This document shows positions 1 through 5,681 of a stretch of 5,896 nt of DNA, piece by piece. A model generated the notes under the pieces. That model was not told the origin of the DNA, did no database searches, and saw only the letters and a list, made by a program, of their open reading frames with translations. How positions within the stretch are numbered: position 1 is the stretch's first letter; every line of letters begins with the position of its first letter. Source of the stretch: Prevotellaceae bacterium (lineage in GTDB: Bacteria; Bacteroidota; Bacteroidia; Bacteroidales; UBA932); assembly GCA_031285695.1 (NCBI GenBank), contig JAITVR010000051.1, positions 1-5,896 of the forward strand, given 5' to 3'. A program made the translations under genes and the position numbers.

Positions 1-769
1 CGAAGTTTGCGCTGTAGCGCGCGAAACCGGCGCATTTTTGCGAAGCGAAAGAGAAAATTTTTCGACCGATAGAATTGAAGTAAATGGCTTGCACAACTTT
101 GTAAGCGATGTGGACAAAAACGCCGAAAAGCGCATTGTGGCTGCGCTGCGTAAGTTGCTGCCCGAAGCCGGTTTCATTGCCGAAGAGGGCACAGCCGAAA
201 GTAACAACGAGCGTTTCCGCTGGGTAATCGACCCGTTGGACGGCACTACGAATTTCATTCACGGACTGCCGCCATACGCCGTCAGCATTGCGCTTATGGA
301 CGAAAACGAAGTTGTGGTTGGCGTTGTTTATGAGGCGGTTGGCAACGAATGTTTTTACGCTTGGCAGGGCAGCAAATCTTACCTCAACGGTAAAGAAATT
401 CACGTTTCGGACGCCAAAACCATTTCCGATTCACTCATCGGCACTGGCTTTCCGTACTACGATTTTCACAAAATGCAGGGCTACATGGGCAGCCTCACGC
501 ACTTTATGCAAAGCTCGCCCGGCGCGCGCCGCCTCGGCTCCGCCGCCCCCGATATGGCCTACGTGGCCTGCGGTCGCTTCGAGGCGTTTTACGAGTACTC
601 GCTGCAACCGTGGGACGTGGCGGCCGGCGCGCTCATAGTGCAGCAGGCCGGCGGAAAAGTAAGCGATTTTTCGGGTGGAAAAAATTACATTTTCGGCAAA
701 GAAATGGTATGCACCAACGCCAATATTTACGATGAATTTTTGAATGTGGTGAAGAAATATTTACGCTAA
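1..769 (+). CDS. Inositol monophosphatase family protein (5' end cut off by window)
   Basis: This is a Mg2+-dependent sugar/inositol phosphate phosphatase of the IMPase/SuhB superfamily, expected in the cytoplasm. The reading frame is open from base 2 to the left edge with no ATG. The TTG at 38 is internal, because the upstream codons (EVCAVARETGAFLRSE) look like the family's N-terminal helix. The true start is therefore outside the window, with perhaps ten residues missing. Visible motifs are GFIAEEGT (bases 170-193, first metal-ligand glutamates), WVIDPLDGTTNF (221-256, the D-x-x-D-G-T metal site) and WDVAAG (611-628, the C-terminal metal aspartate). The 255 visible residues fit a family length near 260-270. 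All metal-site motifs are intact, so it should be active. The substrate cannot be read from sequence; inositol-1-phosphate and related sugar phosphates are both possible. Its stop is followed after 14 bases by repeat copy 1, and no ordinary terminator is visible. Confidence 0.93.
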   Translation, partial: EVCAVARETGAFLRSERENFSTDRIEVNGLHNFVSDVDKNAEKRIVAALRKLLPEAGFIAEEGTAESNNERFRWVIDPLDGTTNFIHGLPPYAVSIALMDENEVVVGVVYEAVGNECFYAWQGSKSYLNGKEIHVSDAKTISDSLIGTGFPYYDFHKMQGYMGSLTHFMQSSPGARRLGSAAPDMAYVACGRFEAFYEYSLQPWDVAAGALIVQQAGGKVSDFSGGKNYIFGKEMVCTNANIYDEFLNVVKKYLR

Positions 770-783
770 ACAACCTGCATACC

Positions 784-903
784 CACCGTCATTGCGAGGA
801 GCGAAGAATGAGCGAGGAAGCAATCTCCAACCAATAGCGTGAGATTGGCTTTGCCGAGCTCCGCTTCGCTACGGTTGCTTCGCTAAACCCCCTCGCAATG
901 ACG
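784..903 (+). repeat. Dispersed palindromic repeat, copy 1
   Basis: The ends are a perfect 13-base inverted pair: CGTCATTGCGAGG at 787-799 and CCTCGCAATGACG at 891-903. A second inverted pair flanks the centre: CAATCTC at 821-827 and GAGATTG at 841-847, around a 13-base unconserved loop. The right arm is about 20 bases longer than the left and carries extra GCTTCGC-type units, so the predicted fold is a long imperfect hairpin. The element shares its left arm almost exactly with copy 3 and its right arm almost exactly with copy 2. It fills most of the 151-base gap between the phosphatase and the glycosyltransferase. From memory, CGTCATTGCGAG-type elements occur between genes in many bacterial genomes. 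The element has no coding capacity, so it would be non-autonomous if mobile. Confidence 0.9.
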
Positions 904-920
904 AGGTAATAAACCATACA

Positions 921-1934
921 ATGATAAAAACATCAGTAGTAATTCTCAACTGGAACGGCGAGCGATTTTTGCGAAATTTTTTACCCGCTGTTGTAAAAAA
1001 TACCGTAAACGATGAAACCGAGGTGGTAGTAGCCGACAATGGCTCTGCCGATGGCTCGTTGGCTTACGTAGAGCGGAATTTTCCGCAGGTGCGCGTTATA
1101 AAATTCGACAAAAATTACGGTTTTACCGGTGGCTACAATCGCGCCATTGCGCAAATAAATTCCCCCTACACCGTGCTGCTCAACTCCGATGTTGATGTGC
1201 CTGCGGGCTGGCTTGCGCCGCTCGTTGCGCACATGGACGCAACGCCAAATGTAGGCGCATGTATGCCGAAAATTCGTTCGTTTTCTCAACCTCAAAACTT
1301 TGAATACGCAGGTGCAGCCGGCGGATTTATTGATGTTTTGGGCTACCCTTTTTGTCGCGGAAGAATTTTAGGAACGGTGGAAGCAGACAAAAATCAGTAC
1401 AACGATACGCGCAATATTTTTTGGGCAACAGGCGCGTGCATGCTTGTGCGCACCGCGCTGTACAAAGCTTTGGGTGGCTTGGATAATGATTTTTTTGCGC
1501 ACATGGAGGAAATTGACCTGTGCTGGCGCATGCAAAATGCGGGCTACAAAATTGCCTACGTGGGCGGCTCCGAAGTGTTTCACGTTGGCGGTGGCACGCT
1601 GCCCAACAACAATCCGCGCAAGCTGTTTTACAACTACCGCAACAACCTGCTCATGCTGCACAAAAACCTTCCGCGCGGGCGGTATAGCGCGGTTATTACC
1701 TTTAGAATTTTGCTCGATTGGGCTTCTGCGTTCATGTTTTTGCTACAGCTGAAGTTCAAAAATGCGGCTGCTGTATTTAGCGCGCACGCAGATTTTTTGA
1801 GGCTAAAAAAAGGAAAAAGAGATAAAAATAAGTTGTCGGAAATGCAGGATTTGCAAGGCGTGTACAAGGGTAGCATTTTGCTCAACTACTTTTTGCTTGG
1901 CAAAAAAACGTTTGACAAATTGCAGAAAATATAG
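921..1934 (+). CDS. Family 2 glycosyltransferase (rhamnosyltransferase-like)
   Basis: This protein transfers a sugar from a nucleotide-sugar donor to a cell-surface glycan or its lipid-linked precursor, at the cytoplasmic face of the inner membrane. It is 337 residues long. The N-terminal GT-A fold is clear: SVVILNWNGERF (5-16), the nucleotide-binding ADNGSADGS (38-46), the glycine-rich NYGFTGGYN (65-73) and the metal-binding DxD in NSDVDVP (D90 and D92). FWATGACMLVR (167-177) and HMEEIDLCWR (194-203) supply the acceptor-side and catalytic-base region typical of WbbL-like GT2 enzymes. Residues around 259-280 are hydrophobic and may sit on the membrane. The ATG at 921 has no Shine-Dalgarno or TAnnTTTG promoter nearby and lies 17 bases after repeat copy 1. 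It may be expressed from the upstream gene's promoter through the repeat. No other glycan genes are in the window, so donor and acceptor cannot be assigned. Confidence 0.93.
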   Translation: MIKTSVVILNWNGERFLRNFLPAVVKNTVNDETEVVVADNGSADGSLAYVERNFPQVRVIKFDKNYGFTGGYNRAIAQINSPYTVLLNSDVDVPAGWLAPLVAHMDATPNVGACMPKIRSFSQPQNFEYAGAAGGFIDVLGYPFCRGRILGTVEADKNQYNDTRNIFWATGACMLVRTALYKALGGLDNDFFAHMEEIDLCWRMQNAGYKIAYVGGSEVFHVGGGTLPNNNPRKLFYNYRNNLLMLHKNLPRGRYSAVITFRILLDWASAFMFLLQLKFKNAAAVFSAHADFLRLKKGKRDKNKLSEMQDLQGVYKGSILLNYFLLGKKTFDKLQKI

Positions 1935-1936
1935 CG

Positions 1937-2050
1937 CACCGTCATTGCGAGGACGAGGAACGAGGAGGAGGCAATCTCTTTACAGCATGAGATTGGCTTT
2001 GCCGAACTCCGCTTCGCTACGGTTGCTTCGCGTTGCTCGCAATGACGTGG
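1937..2050 (+). repeat. Dispersed palindromic repeat, copy 2
   Basis: Terminal inverted arms are CGTCATTGCGAG (1940-1951) and CTCGCAATGACG (2036-2047). The central pair is CAATCTC (1972-1978) and GAGATTG (1989-1995) around a 10-base loop. Over the first 43 bases of the right arm it differs from copy 1 at a single position. The left arm is more diverged, with ACGAGGAACGAGGAGG where copies 1 and 3 have AGCGAAGAATGAGCGA. It begins two bases after the glycosyltransferase stop and ends two bases before the stop of the convergent gene. It therefore makes up essentially the whole convergent intergenic region, and its hairpin could end transcription from both sides (inference). Confidence 0.9.
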
Positions 2051-2052
2051 TT

Positions 2053-2523
2053 TTAAATTCTACGAAGATAATCGTTTACGCGCAGGCGAATCAGGGCTAC
2101 ATCTTTTCGTAAACCGGAAATTATGAGGCAATTTTCGCTACTTATTTCTAAGGTAACTTTATCTTCAAACATAGTAAGCGCGCGGCGTGCAGGACTTTCG
2201 GCGCAAAAAATCAGCTTGCCGTTTTCATTTTTTACAAACTTAAATCGGCAAAGCGACATGGCCTCGTGCAGCGATTTTCCGTGCACTTCCCAACCGCCTT
2301 CGGGCAGCAAAATGCTTACGGAGTTGAAGCCTACCAAGGGATAGCAAACGCCCAGCAGCGCTAAGCCAATGAGCAGGCGAGGCGTGAAAAACGTTGAAAA
2401 ATCGGGAGTTGTGGTGAATGCGTTGCCGTTGAACAGGTGCATTGCTTCGAGCATGCAAAGGGCAAAAAAGTAGAAGTACAGCACGTACTTTGCGGCGCGC
2501 AGGGGGTATCGTTTCCAGTTCAT
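2053..2523 (-). CDS. Small membrane protein of unknown function, two predicted helices
   Basis: I do not recognise a named family. The 156-residue product has two predicted transmembrane segments, about 13-31 (KYVLYFYFFALCMLEAMHLF) and about 50-66 (LLIGLALLGVCYPLVGF), joined by a short loop. A C-terminal soluble region of roughly 90 residues follows, with mixed beta-type composition. Arg/Lys residues at 4, 5, 9 and 12 before helix 1 suggest that the N-terminus and the soluble tail both face the cytoplasm. An in-frame ATG further upstream at 2553 was not chosen: the likely promoter element TAACTTTG (2549-2542) lies inside that extension, and MNWKRYPLR is a more natural start. It is transcribed divergently from the ABC ATPase and convergently with the glycosyltransferase, so it stands alone. 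The absence of stops and the sensible membrane topology support a real gene. Confidence 0.75.
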   Translation of the reverse strand: MNWKRYPLRAAKYVLYFYFFALCMLEAMHLFNGNAFTTTPDFSTFFTPRLLIGLALLGVCYPLVGFNSVSILLPEGGWEVHGKSLHEAMSLCRFKFVKNENGKLIFCAESPARRALTMFEDKVTLEISSENCLIISGLRKDVALIRLRVNDYLRRI

Positions 2524-2541
2524 AGCGTTAAGATTAAGCGC

Positions 2542-2549
2542 CAAAGTTA
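2542..2549 (-). promoter_or_regulatory. Probable -7 promoter element for the small membrane protein gene
   Basis: On the minus strand this reads TAACTTTG, an exact match to the Bacteroidota -7 consensus TAnnTTTG. It lies 18 bases upstream of the chosen ATG, giving a very short leader. No good TTTG-type -33 box is seen at 19-21 bases upstream; that region is only T-rich. Called from the -7 match and position. Confidence 0.5.
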
Positions 2550-2560
2550 GCATTTTTTAT

Positions 2561-2591
2561 TTTCAAAAAAACGATTTTTTTGCTAAATTTG
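2561..2591 (+). promoter_or_regulatory. Probable promoter of the gldA-like gene
   Basis: The -7 element TAAATTTG at 2584-2591 matches TAnnTTTG exactly. A near-consensus -33 box, TTTC at 2561-2564, lies 19 bases upstream, which is the expected spacing for the Bacteroidota primary sigma factor. Transcription should begin near 2596-2600, leaving a leader of about 15 bases before the ATG at 2613. This excludes the longer TTG-initiated reading that begins at 2580. Confidence 0.65.
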
Positions 2592-2612
2592 TACCTCCTC
2601 AAAAGAAGTACC

Positions 2613-3530
2613 ATGTCGATAAAAGTTGCCGATGTTTCAAAATTCTACGGTGCGCAAGCCGCGCTCAGCCACGCTTCATTTGAGGTGCAGCGCGGGCAGG
2701 TGGTAGGTTTGTTGGGGCCAAACGGCGCAGGAAAATCGACCATGATGAAAATTTTGGCAGGCTACATTCCGCCCACCTCGGGCGAAGCTTTTGTCAACAA
2801 TTTTAACGTGGCCACGCAACCGCTGCAAGCCAAGCAGGCTGTGGGATATTTGCCCGAGCACAACCCGCTGTACTTGGACATGTACGTGGTGGAGTTTTTG
2901 GAATTTGTTGCTGGAATTTATGGCTTGAAAAAAAACACGGCGGCAAGCGTAAAGCACGCCATAGAGTTGACCGGACTTGGACCGGAGCAGCACAAAAAAA
3001 TAGGGCAGCTATCAAAAGGTTACCGCCAGCGCGTGGGCATGGCGCAGGCGCTGCTGCACAACCCCGAAGTTTTAATTCTCGACGAGCCAACGGCCGGGCT
3101 CGACCCCAACCAGCTAACCGCCATTCGGCAGCTGATAAAAGATGTGGGGCGCGAAAAAACGGTGATACTTTCCACGCACATCATGCAGGAAGTGGAGGCC
3201 ATGTGCGGACAGGTAATCATTATTAGCAAGGGAAAAATTGTGGCGCACGATACGCCGCAGCGCGTGCGGCAGCAGGTTTCGGGCGGCTCAAACGTGGTGG
3301 AGGTGGAGTTTTTGGAGGAGGTAAATGAAAGCATTTTTGCGGAAGCAAATTTCATTTCACACGTTGAAAAAATTGCACCGCGCACCTTTTCTATCACCGC
3401 AAAAAACGATGAAGATATTCGCCCTAAAATTTTTCAGCTATCTGTAAATCAAACACTTACGATAGTAAAAATACAGCAACAGGAACGGGCGTTGGAGGAT
3501 ATTTTTAGAACGCTAACAACAAGCATTTAA
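2613..3530 (+). CDS. gldA: GldA-like ABC transporter ATP-binding protein
   Basis: This is the cytoplasmic ATPase subunit of an ABC-2-type transporter, 305 residues. It shows Walker A GPNGAGKST (35-43), the GldA-typical segment GYLPEHNPLYLD (78-89, with Glu in the Q-loop region), signature LSKGYRQRV (133-141), Walker B with D157/E158, D-loop GLD (162-164) and the switch histidine H189 in STHIMQE. The C-terminal ~95 residues are the accessory domain common in this class, ending in the usual ALEDIF motif. Residues 1-60 and the YLPEHNPLY and LSKGYRQRVG blocks closely recall Flavobacterium GldA from memory. In gliding species GldA works with GldF and GldG. Those genes are not in this window, and many non-gliding Bacteroidota carry the same ATPase, so the name does not imply motility. 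The ATG at 2613 was chosen because the family begins MSI-V and a promoter lies just upstream. It is likely co-transcribed with the next gene. Confidence 0.9.
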   Translation: MSIKVADVSKFYGAQAALSHASFEVQRGQVVGLLGPNGAGKSTMMKILAGYIPPTSGEAFVNNFNVATQPLQAKQAVGYLPEHNPLYLDMYVVEFLEFVAGIYGLKKNTAASVKHAIELTGLGPEQHKKIGQLSKGYRQRVGMAQALLHNPEVLILDEPTAGLDPNQLTAIRQLIKDVGREKTVILSTHIMQEVEAMCGQVIIISKGKIVAHDTPQRVRQQVSGGSNVVEVEFLEEVNESIFAEANFISHVEKIAPRTFSITAKNDEDIRPKIFQLSVNQTLTIVKIQQQERALEDIFRTLTTSI

Positions 3531-3551
3531 TTTTTAAAAAAACAAATAACG

Positions 3552-4439
3552 ATGGAAGCAAACGAACAAAAAAACGCCTACTCGGGTTGCAAATTTATCA
3601 TTGTAGTATTGGCTGTACTGCTTGTGGGCATTAGCGTTTGGTACGTGCGCGAAACGCGGCAGTGGAACAGCGTGAGCGAGCAAATGACGGCGGAGCGCGA
3701 CAGCCTTTCGCAAAAGCTGGGCGACATGCTGTGGGAGTACGAAACCATGAAAACCGACAACGCCAACATCAAGCAGGAACTGGAGGTGGAGAAGGAAAAA
3801 ATACAAACGCTGCTGCAAAAAATGCGCGCCAACGAAAAAATACACTTCGCCGAAATTCGCAAGTACGAGCGCGAGGCCAACACGCTGCGCGACATCATGC
3901 GCAGCTACATTCACCAAATTGATTCGCTCAACACGCTCAGCCAGATGCTCATTGCCGAAAACAAGGAGGTGAAGCAAAACTTGCAAACCTCGCGCGAGGC
4001 AAATAAAAAGTTGACCGAAGAAAAAGACAACCTTTCATCGCAGGTAGAAAAAGGCTCGCAGCTGAGGGTGCGCGGAATTGCCGGCGAAGGACTCAACGCC
4101 CGCGACAAAAGTACGCAGCGCTCCGGCAGCACAAAAAAAATCAAAACCTGCTTTACCATCAACGAAAATTCCATTGCAAAACCGGGCACGCGCGAGGTGT
4201 ACCTGCGCATTTTAGCGCCCAACAAATCGCTACTTTCCGGCGCAGCAATTCACACGTTCAACGTAAATTCGGAGGAGCTGATGTACTCTGCTAAGCGCGA
4301 GGTGGACTACCAAAATGTTGACTTGGAAACCTGCATTTTCTTCGATGCAAAAGAATCGGCCTTATCGAAAGGCGCCTACACCGTTGAGGTGTACATGGAC
4401 GGCGCGCTAAGCGGAACAGGAGATTTTTTGCTGAAGTAA
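3552..4439 (+). CDS. Membrane-anchored coiled-coil protein of unknown function
   Basis: The 295-residue product has three parts. A short N-terminal tail leads into one transmembrane helix (about 15-32, FIIVVLAVLLVGISVWYV). A long heptad-rich, highly charged coiled coil follows (about 36-168). The C-terminal domain (about 171-295) looks beta-rich and includes KIKTCFTINENSIAKPGTRE and the segment YSAKREVDYQN. Similar proteins with this C-terminal domain occur in Bacteroidota as hypotheticals, and the coiled coil can draw misleading SMC-like annotations. Cys13 precedes the hydrophobic stretch rather than following it, so this is not a lipoprotein signal. The coiled coil and C-terminal domain probably lie in the periplasm (inference; Lys14 before and Arg33 after the helix give little help with topology). 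It starts 21 bases after the ATPase stop with no promoter or terminator between, so the two are probably one operon. No function is assigned. Confidence 0.85.
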   Translation: MEANEQKNAYSGCKFIIVVLAVLLVGISVWYVRETRQWNSVSEQMTAERDSLSQKLGDMLWEYETMKTDNANIKQELEVEKEKIQTLLQKMRANEKIHFAEIRKYEREANTLRDIMRSYIHQIDSLNTLSQMLIAENKEVKQNLQTSREANKKLTEEKDNLSSQVEKGSQLRVRGIAGEGLNARDKSTQRSGSTKKIKTCFTINENSIAKPGTREVYLRILAPNKSLLSGAAIHTFNVNSEELMYSAKREVDYQNVDLETCIFFDAKESALSKGAYTVEVYMDGALSGTGDFLLK

Positions 4440-4466
4440 ATTTTTGGAATTTGGTTTTCTTCGTTG

Positions 4467-4522
4467 TCATGCTAAAACGGAGTTAAGAATCTAAAAAAGA
4501 AGTTTGGACAGGTTTAGCATGA
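4467..4522. repeat. Decayed palindromic repeat of a second type
   Basis: A perfect 10-base inverted pair, TCATGCTAAA (4467-4476) and TTTAGCATGA (4513-4522), encloses 36 bases of unpaired sequence. The layout (GTCATGCT..., GGAGTTAAGAATCT in the left half, a mirrored TTTAGCATGA end) resembles the GTCATGCTGAAC-type intergenic repeats that I recall from Bacteroidota genomes, here with several changes. No T-run follows the right arm, so it is a poor intrinsic terminator. There is only one copy in this window, so the family assignment is tentative. Confidence 0.45.
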
Positions 4523-4618
4523 ATAGGCCGGTAAGACTTAAGCGCCTCCTTTGACCTCATTTTGATTTTTTAAGAAAAAAAATAGTGCGGTGCGATAACA
4601 ACTCCCTTTCAAAACAGC

Positions 4619-4626
4619 TACTTTTG
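4619..4626 (+). promoter_or_regulatory. Probable -7 promoter element for hisF
   Basis: TACTTTTG matches TAnnTTTG exactly and lies 20 bases before the hisF ATG, so transcription would begin about 15 bases before it. No convincing TTTG -33 box is present at the expected spacing. The rest of the 207-base gap upstream holds the decayed palindrome at 4467-4522 and AT-rich sequence; I see no leader peptide with His codons and no attenuator. Confidence 0.5.
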
Positions 4627-4646
4627 TCCTTCAAAAATTCATAAAA

Positions 4647-5402
4647 ATGAGCGCAAAACGTATAATTGCCTGCCTTGATGTTAAGGACGGTCGCACCGTG
4701 AAGGGTGTAAATTTTGTCAACTTTCGCGATGCCGGCGACCCAGCCGAAATGGGTGCCGAGTACTGCCGACAAGGTGCCGATGAACTTGTGTTTCTCGACA
4801 TTGCCGCCACGCACGAGGGGCGAAAAACCTTTGCCGATTTGGTAAAAAAGGTAGCCGCCAACGTAACCATTCCGTTTACCGTAGGTGGCGGAATTTACGA
4901 GCTATGCGATGTGGAAAAGTTGCTCAGCGCAGGCGCCAACAAGGTTTCCATTAACTCGGCAGCCCTGCGCCGCCCCGAGCTGATTGACGAAATTGCCAAG
5001 CAATTCGGCAGCCAAACCGTAACCTGCGCCATTGACGGAAATTTTGAAAACGGCAAGTGGATATGCTACGTAAGCGGCGGCCACGTGGCTACCGATAAGG
5101 AATTATTTACCTGGGCAAAAGAGGCTGAAAGTCGCGGTGCAGGCGCAATTTTATTTACCAGTATGACGCACGATGGCGTAAAGCAGGGCTTCCCCTGCGA
5201 AGCCTTGGCGCAGCTACACGATACGGTGCGCATTCCCATTATTGCCTCGGGCGGCGCAGGCAGCATGCAGCACTTTGCCGATGCCTTTACCGTAGGCAAA
5301 GCCGATGCCGCGCTTGGCGCAAGCGTTTTTCACTTTGGCGAGGTGGAAATTCCTACGCTGAAAAAATACCTAACGGAAAAAGGAATTGCGGTAAGCTTGT
5401 AG
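4647..5402 (+). CDS. hisF: Imidazole glycerol phosphate synthase, cyclase subunit HisF
   Basis: HisF uses ammonia delivered by the glutaminase HisH to convert PRFAR into imidazole glycerol phosphate (histidine synthesis) and AICAR (returned to purine synthesis), in the cytoplasm. The 251-residue (beta/alpha)8 barrel is full length. By alignment from memory, numbering matches Thermotoga maritima HisF without gaps through residue 177. Catalytic D11 (ACLDVKDG) and D130 (AID) are present, as are K19 and D176. Phosphate-binding loops are VGGGI (79-83) and ASGGAGS (200-206). Three of four ammonia-gate residues are present (R5, E46, K99), but position 167 is Ala instead of Glu. Position 98 is Asn where Asp is usual, and the normally conserved DITAS reads DIAAT (51-55). 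The gene has its own promoter element and terminator, with no other his gene in the window. The name is secure; the strength of coupling to HisH is open. Confidence 0.95.
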   Translation: MSAKRIIACLDVKDGRTVKGVNFVNFRDAGDPAEMGAEYCRQGADELVFLDIAATHEGRKTFADLVKKVAANVTIPFTVGGGIYELCDVEKLLSAGANKVSINSAALRRPELIDEIAKQFGSQTVTCAIDGNFENGKWICYVSGGHVATDKELFTWAKEAESRGAGAILFTSMTHDGVKQGFPCEALAQLHDTVRIPIIASGGAGSMQHFADAFTVGKADAALGASVFHFGEVEIPTLKKYLTEKGIAVSL

Positions 5403-5445
5403 CTCAAAATTATTTAAGGAACACTTTTTTAGGAAATTATCTACC

Positions 5446-5485
5446 TCCCTGCTTTTGCCCTTAGCAAGAGTGGGGATTTTTCTTT
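5446..5485 (+). terminator. hisF: Rho-independent terminator of hisF
   Basis: A 13-base-pair uninterrupted stem pairs 5446-5458 with 5464-5476 around the five-base loop CCTTA. Three of the pairs are G-T wobbles. The stem is followed at once by TTTTTCTTT (5477-5485). The lack of a T-run on the other side gives the direction as plus. It lies 44 bases after the hisF stop and makes hisF the last gene of its transcript. Confidence 0.88.
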
Positions 5486-5505
5486 ACCCCCAACCTACTA
5501 CGCGC

Positions 5506-5631
5506 GCACCGTCATTGCGAGGAGCGAAGAATGAGCGATGCGGCAATCTCACAATCGGGCATGAGATTGGCTCCGCCGAACTCCGCTTCGCTCCGGTTGC
5601 TTCGCTAAATGTGCTCGCAATGACGTGGTGC
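5506..5631 (+). repeat. Dispersed palindromic repeat, copy 3
   Basis: Outer arms pair GCACC-GTCATTGCGAG (5506-5521) with CTCGCAATGACG-T-GGTGC (5614-5631), leaving a small bulge near the outer end. The central pair is CAATCTC (5544-5550) and GAGATTG (5563-5569) with a 12-base loop. The first 32 bases of its left arm (from CACC) equal copy 1. The first 43 bases of its right arm differ from copy 1 at four positions; two of these are adjacent and change GGCTTTGCC to GGCTCCGCC, leaving the GGC/GCC mini-stem intact. It sits between the hisF terminator and the promoter of the regulator gene. Confidence 0.9.
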
Positions 5632-5654
5632 AGGCTACTAATCACTAAAATTGC

Positions 5655-5662
5655 TACCTTTG
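5655..5662 (+). promoter_or_regulatory. Probable -7 promoter element for the Lrp/AsnC-type regulator
   Basis: TACCTTTG matches TAnnTTTG exactly, 19 bases before the ATG at 5682. The -33 position falls at the outer edge of repeat copy 3 (about 5631-5635) and shows no good TTTG box. An Lrp-type regulator often represses its own gene, but no operator can be read here. Confidence 0.55.
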
Positions 5663-5681
5663 TAAGAAAAACAGCAAAATT

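Noticed and set aside
38..40. TTG at 38 as the start of the phosphatase
   Set aside because: The frame continues upstream to the window edge with family-like residues, so the gene is simply cut by the window.
850..877. Possible promoter inside repeat copy 1 (TTTG then TACGGTTG)
   Set aside because: The -7 match has a mismatch in the TTTG part and the spacing is 16 bases rather than about 19; not supported.
1897..2112. Plus-strand 71-codon open frame across repeat copy 2 (includes PSLRGRGTRRR and LRVARNDV)
   Set aside because: It overlaps the glycosyltransferase end and is translated repeat sequence. Such LRGA.../ARND peptides are a known kind of artefact from CGTCATTGCGAG-type repeats.
2580..2612. 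Upstream TTG start adding 11 residues to the ABC ATPase
   Set aside because: The extension lies over the -7 promoter element and the family begins at MSIKV; the ATG at 2613 is preferred.
3588..3593. Cys13 of the coiled-coil protein as a lipoprotein lipobox
   Set aside because: The cysteine comes before the hydrophobic segment, not after it, so it is not a signal peptidase II site.
4543..4553. CGCCTCCTTTG, similar to the 3' end of 16S rRNA
   Set aside because: The match is only a few bases with no surrounding rRNA sequence; treated as chance.
5471..5491. Small hairpin GGGG/CCCC around the T-run after hisF
   Set aside because: It is weaker than, and mutually exclusive with, the 13-base-pair terminator stem at 5446-5476, which is directly followed by the T-run.
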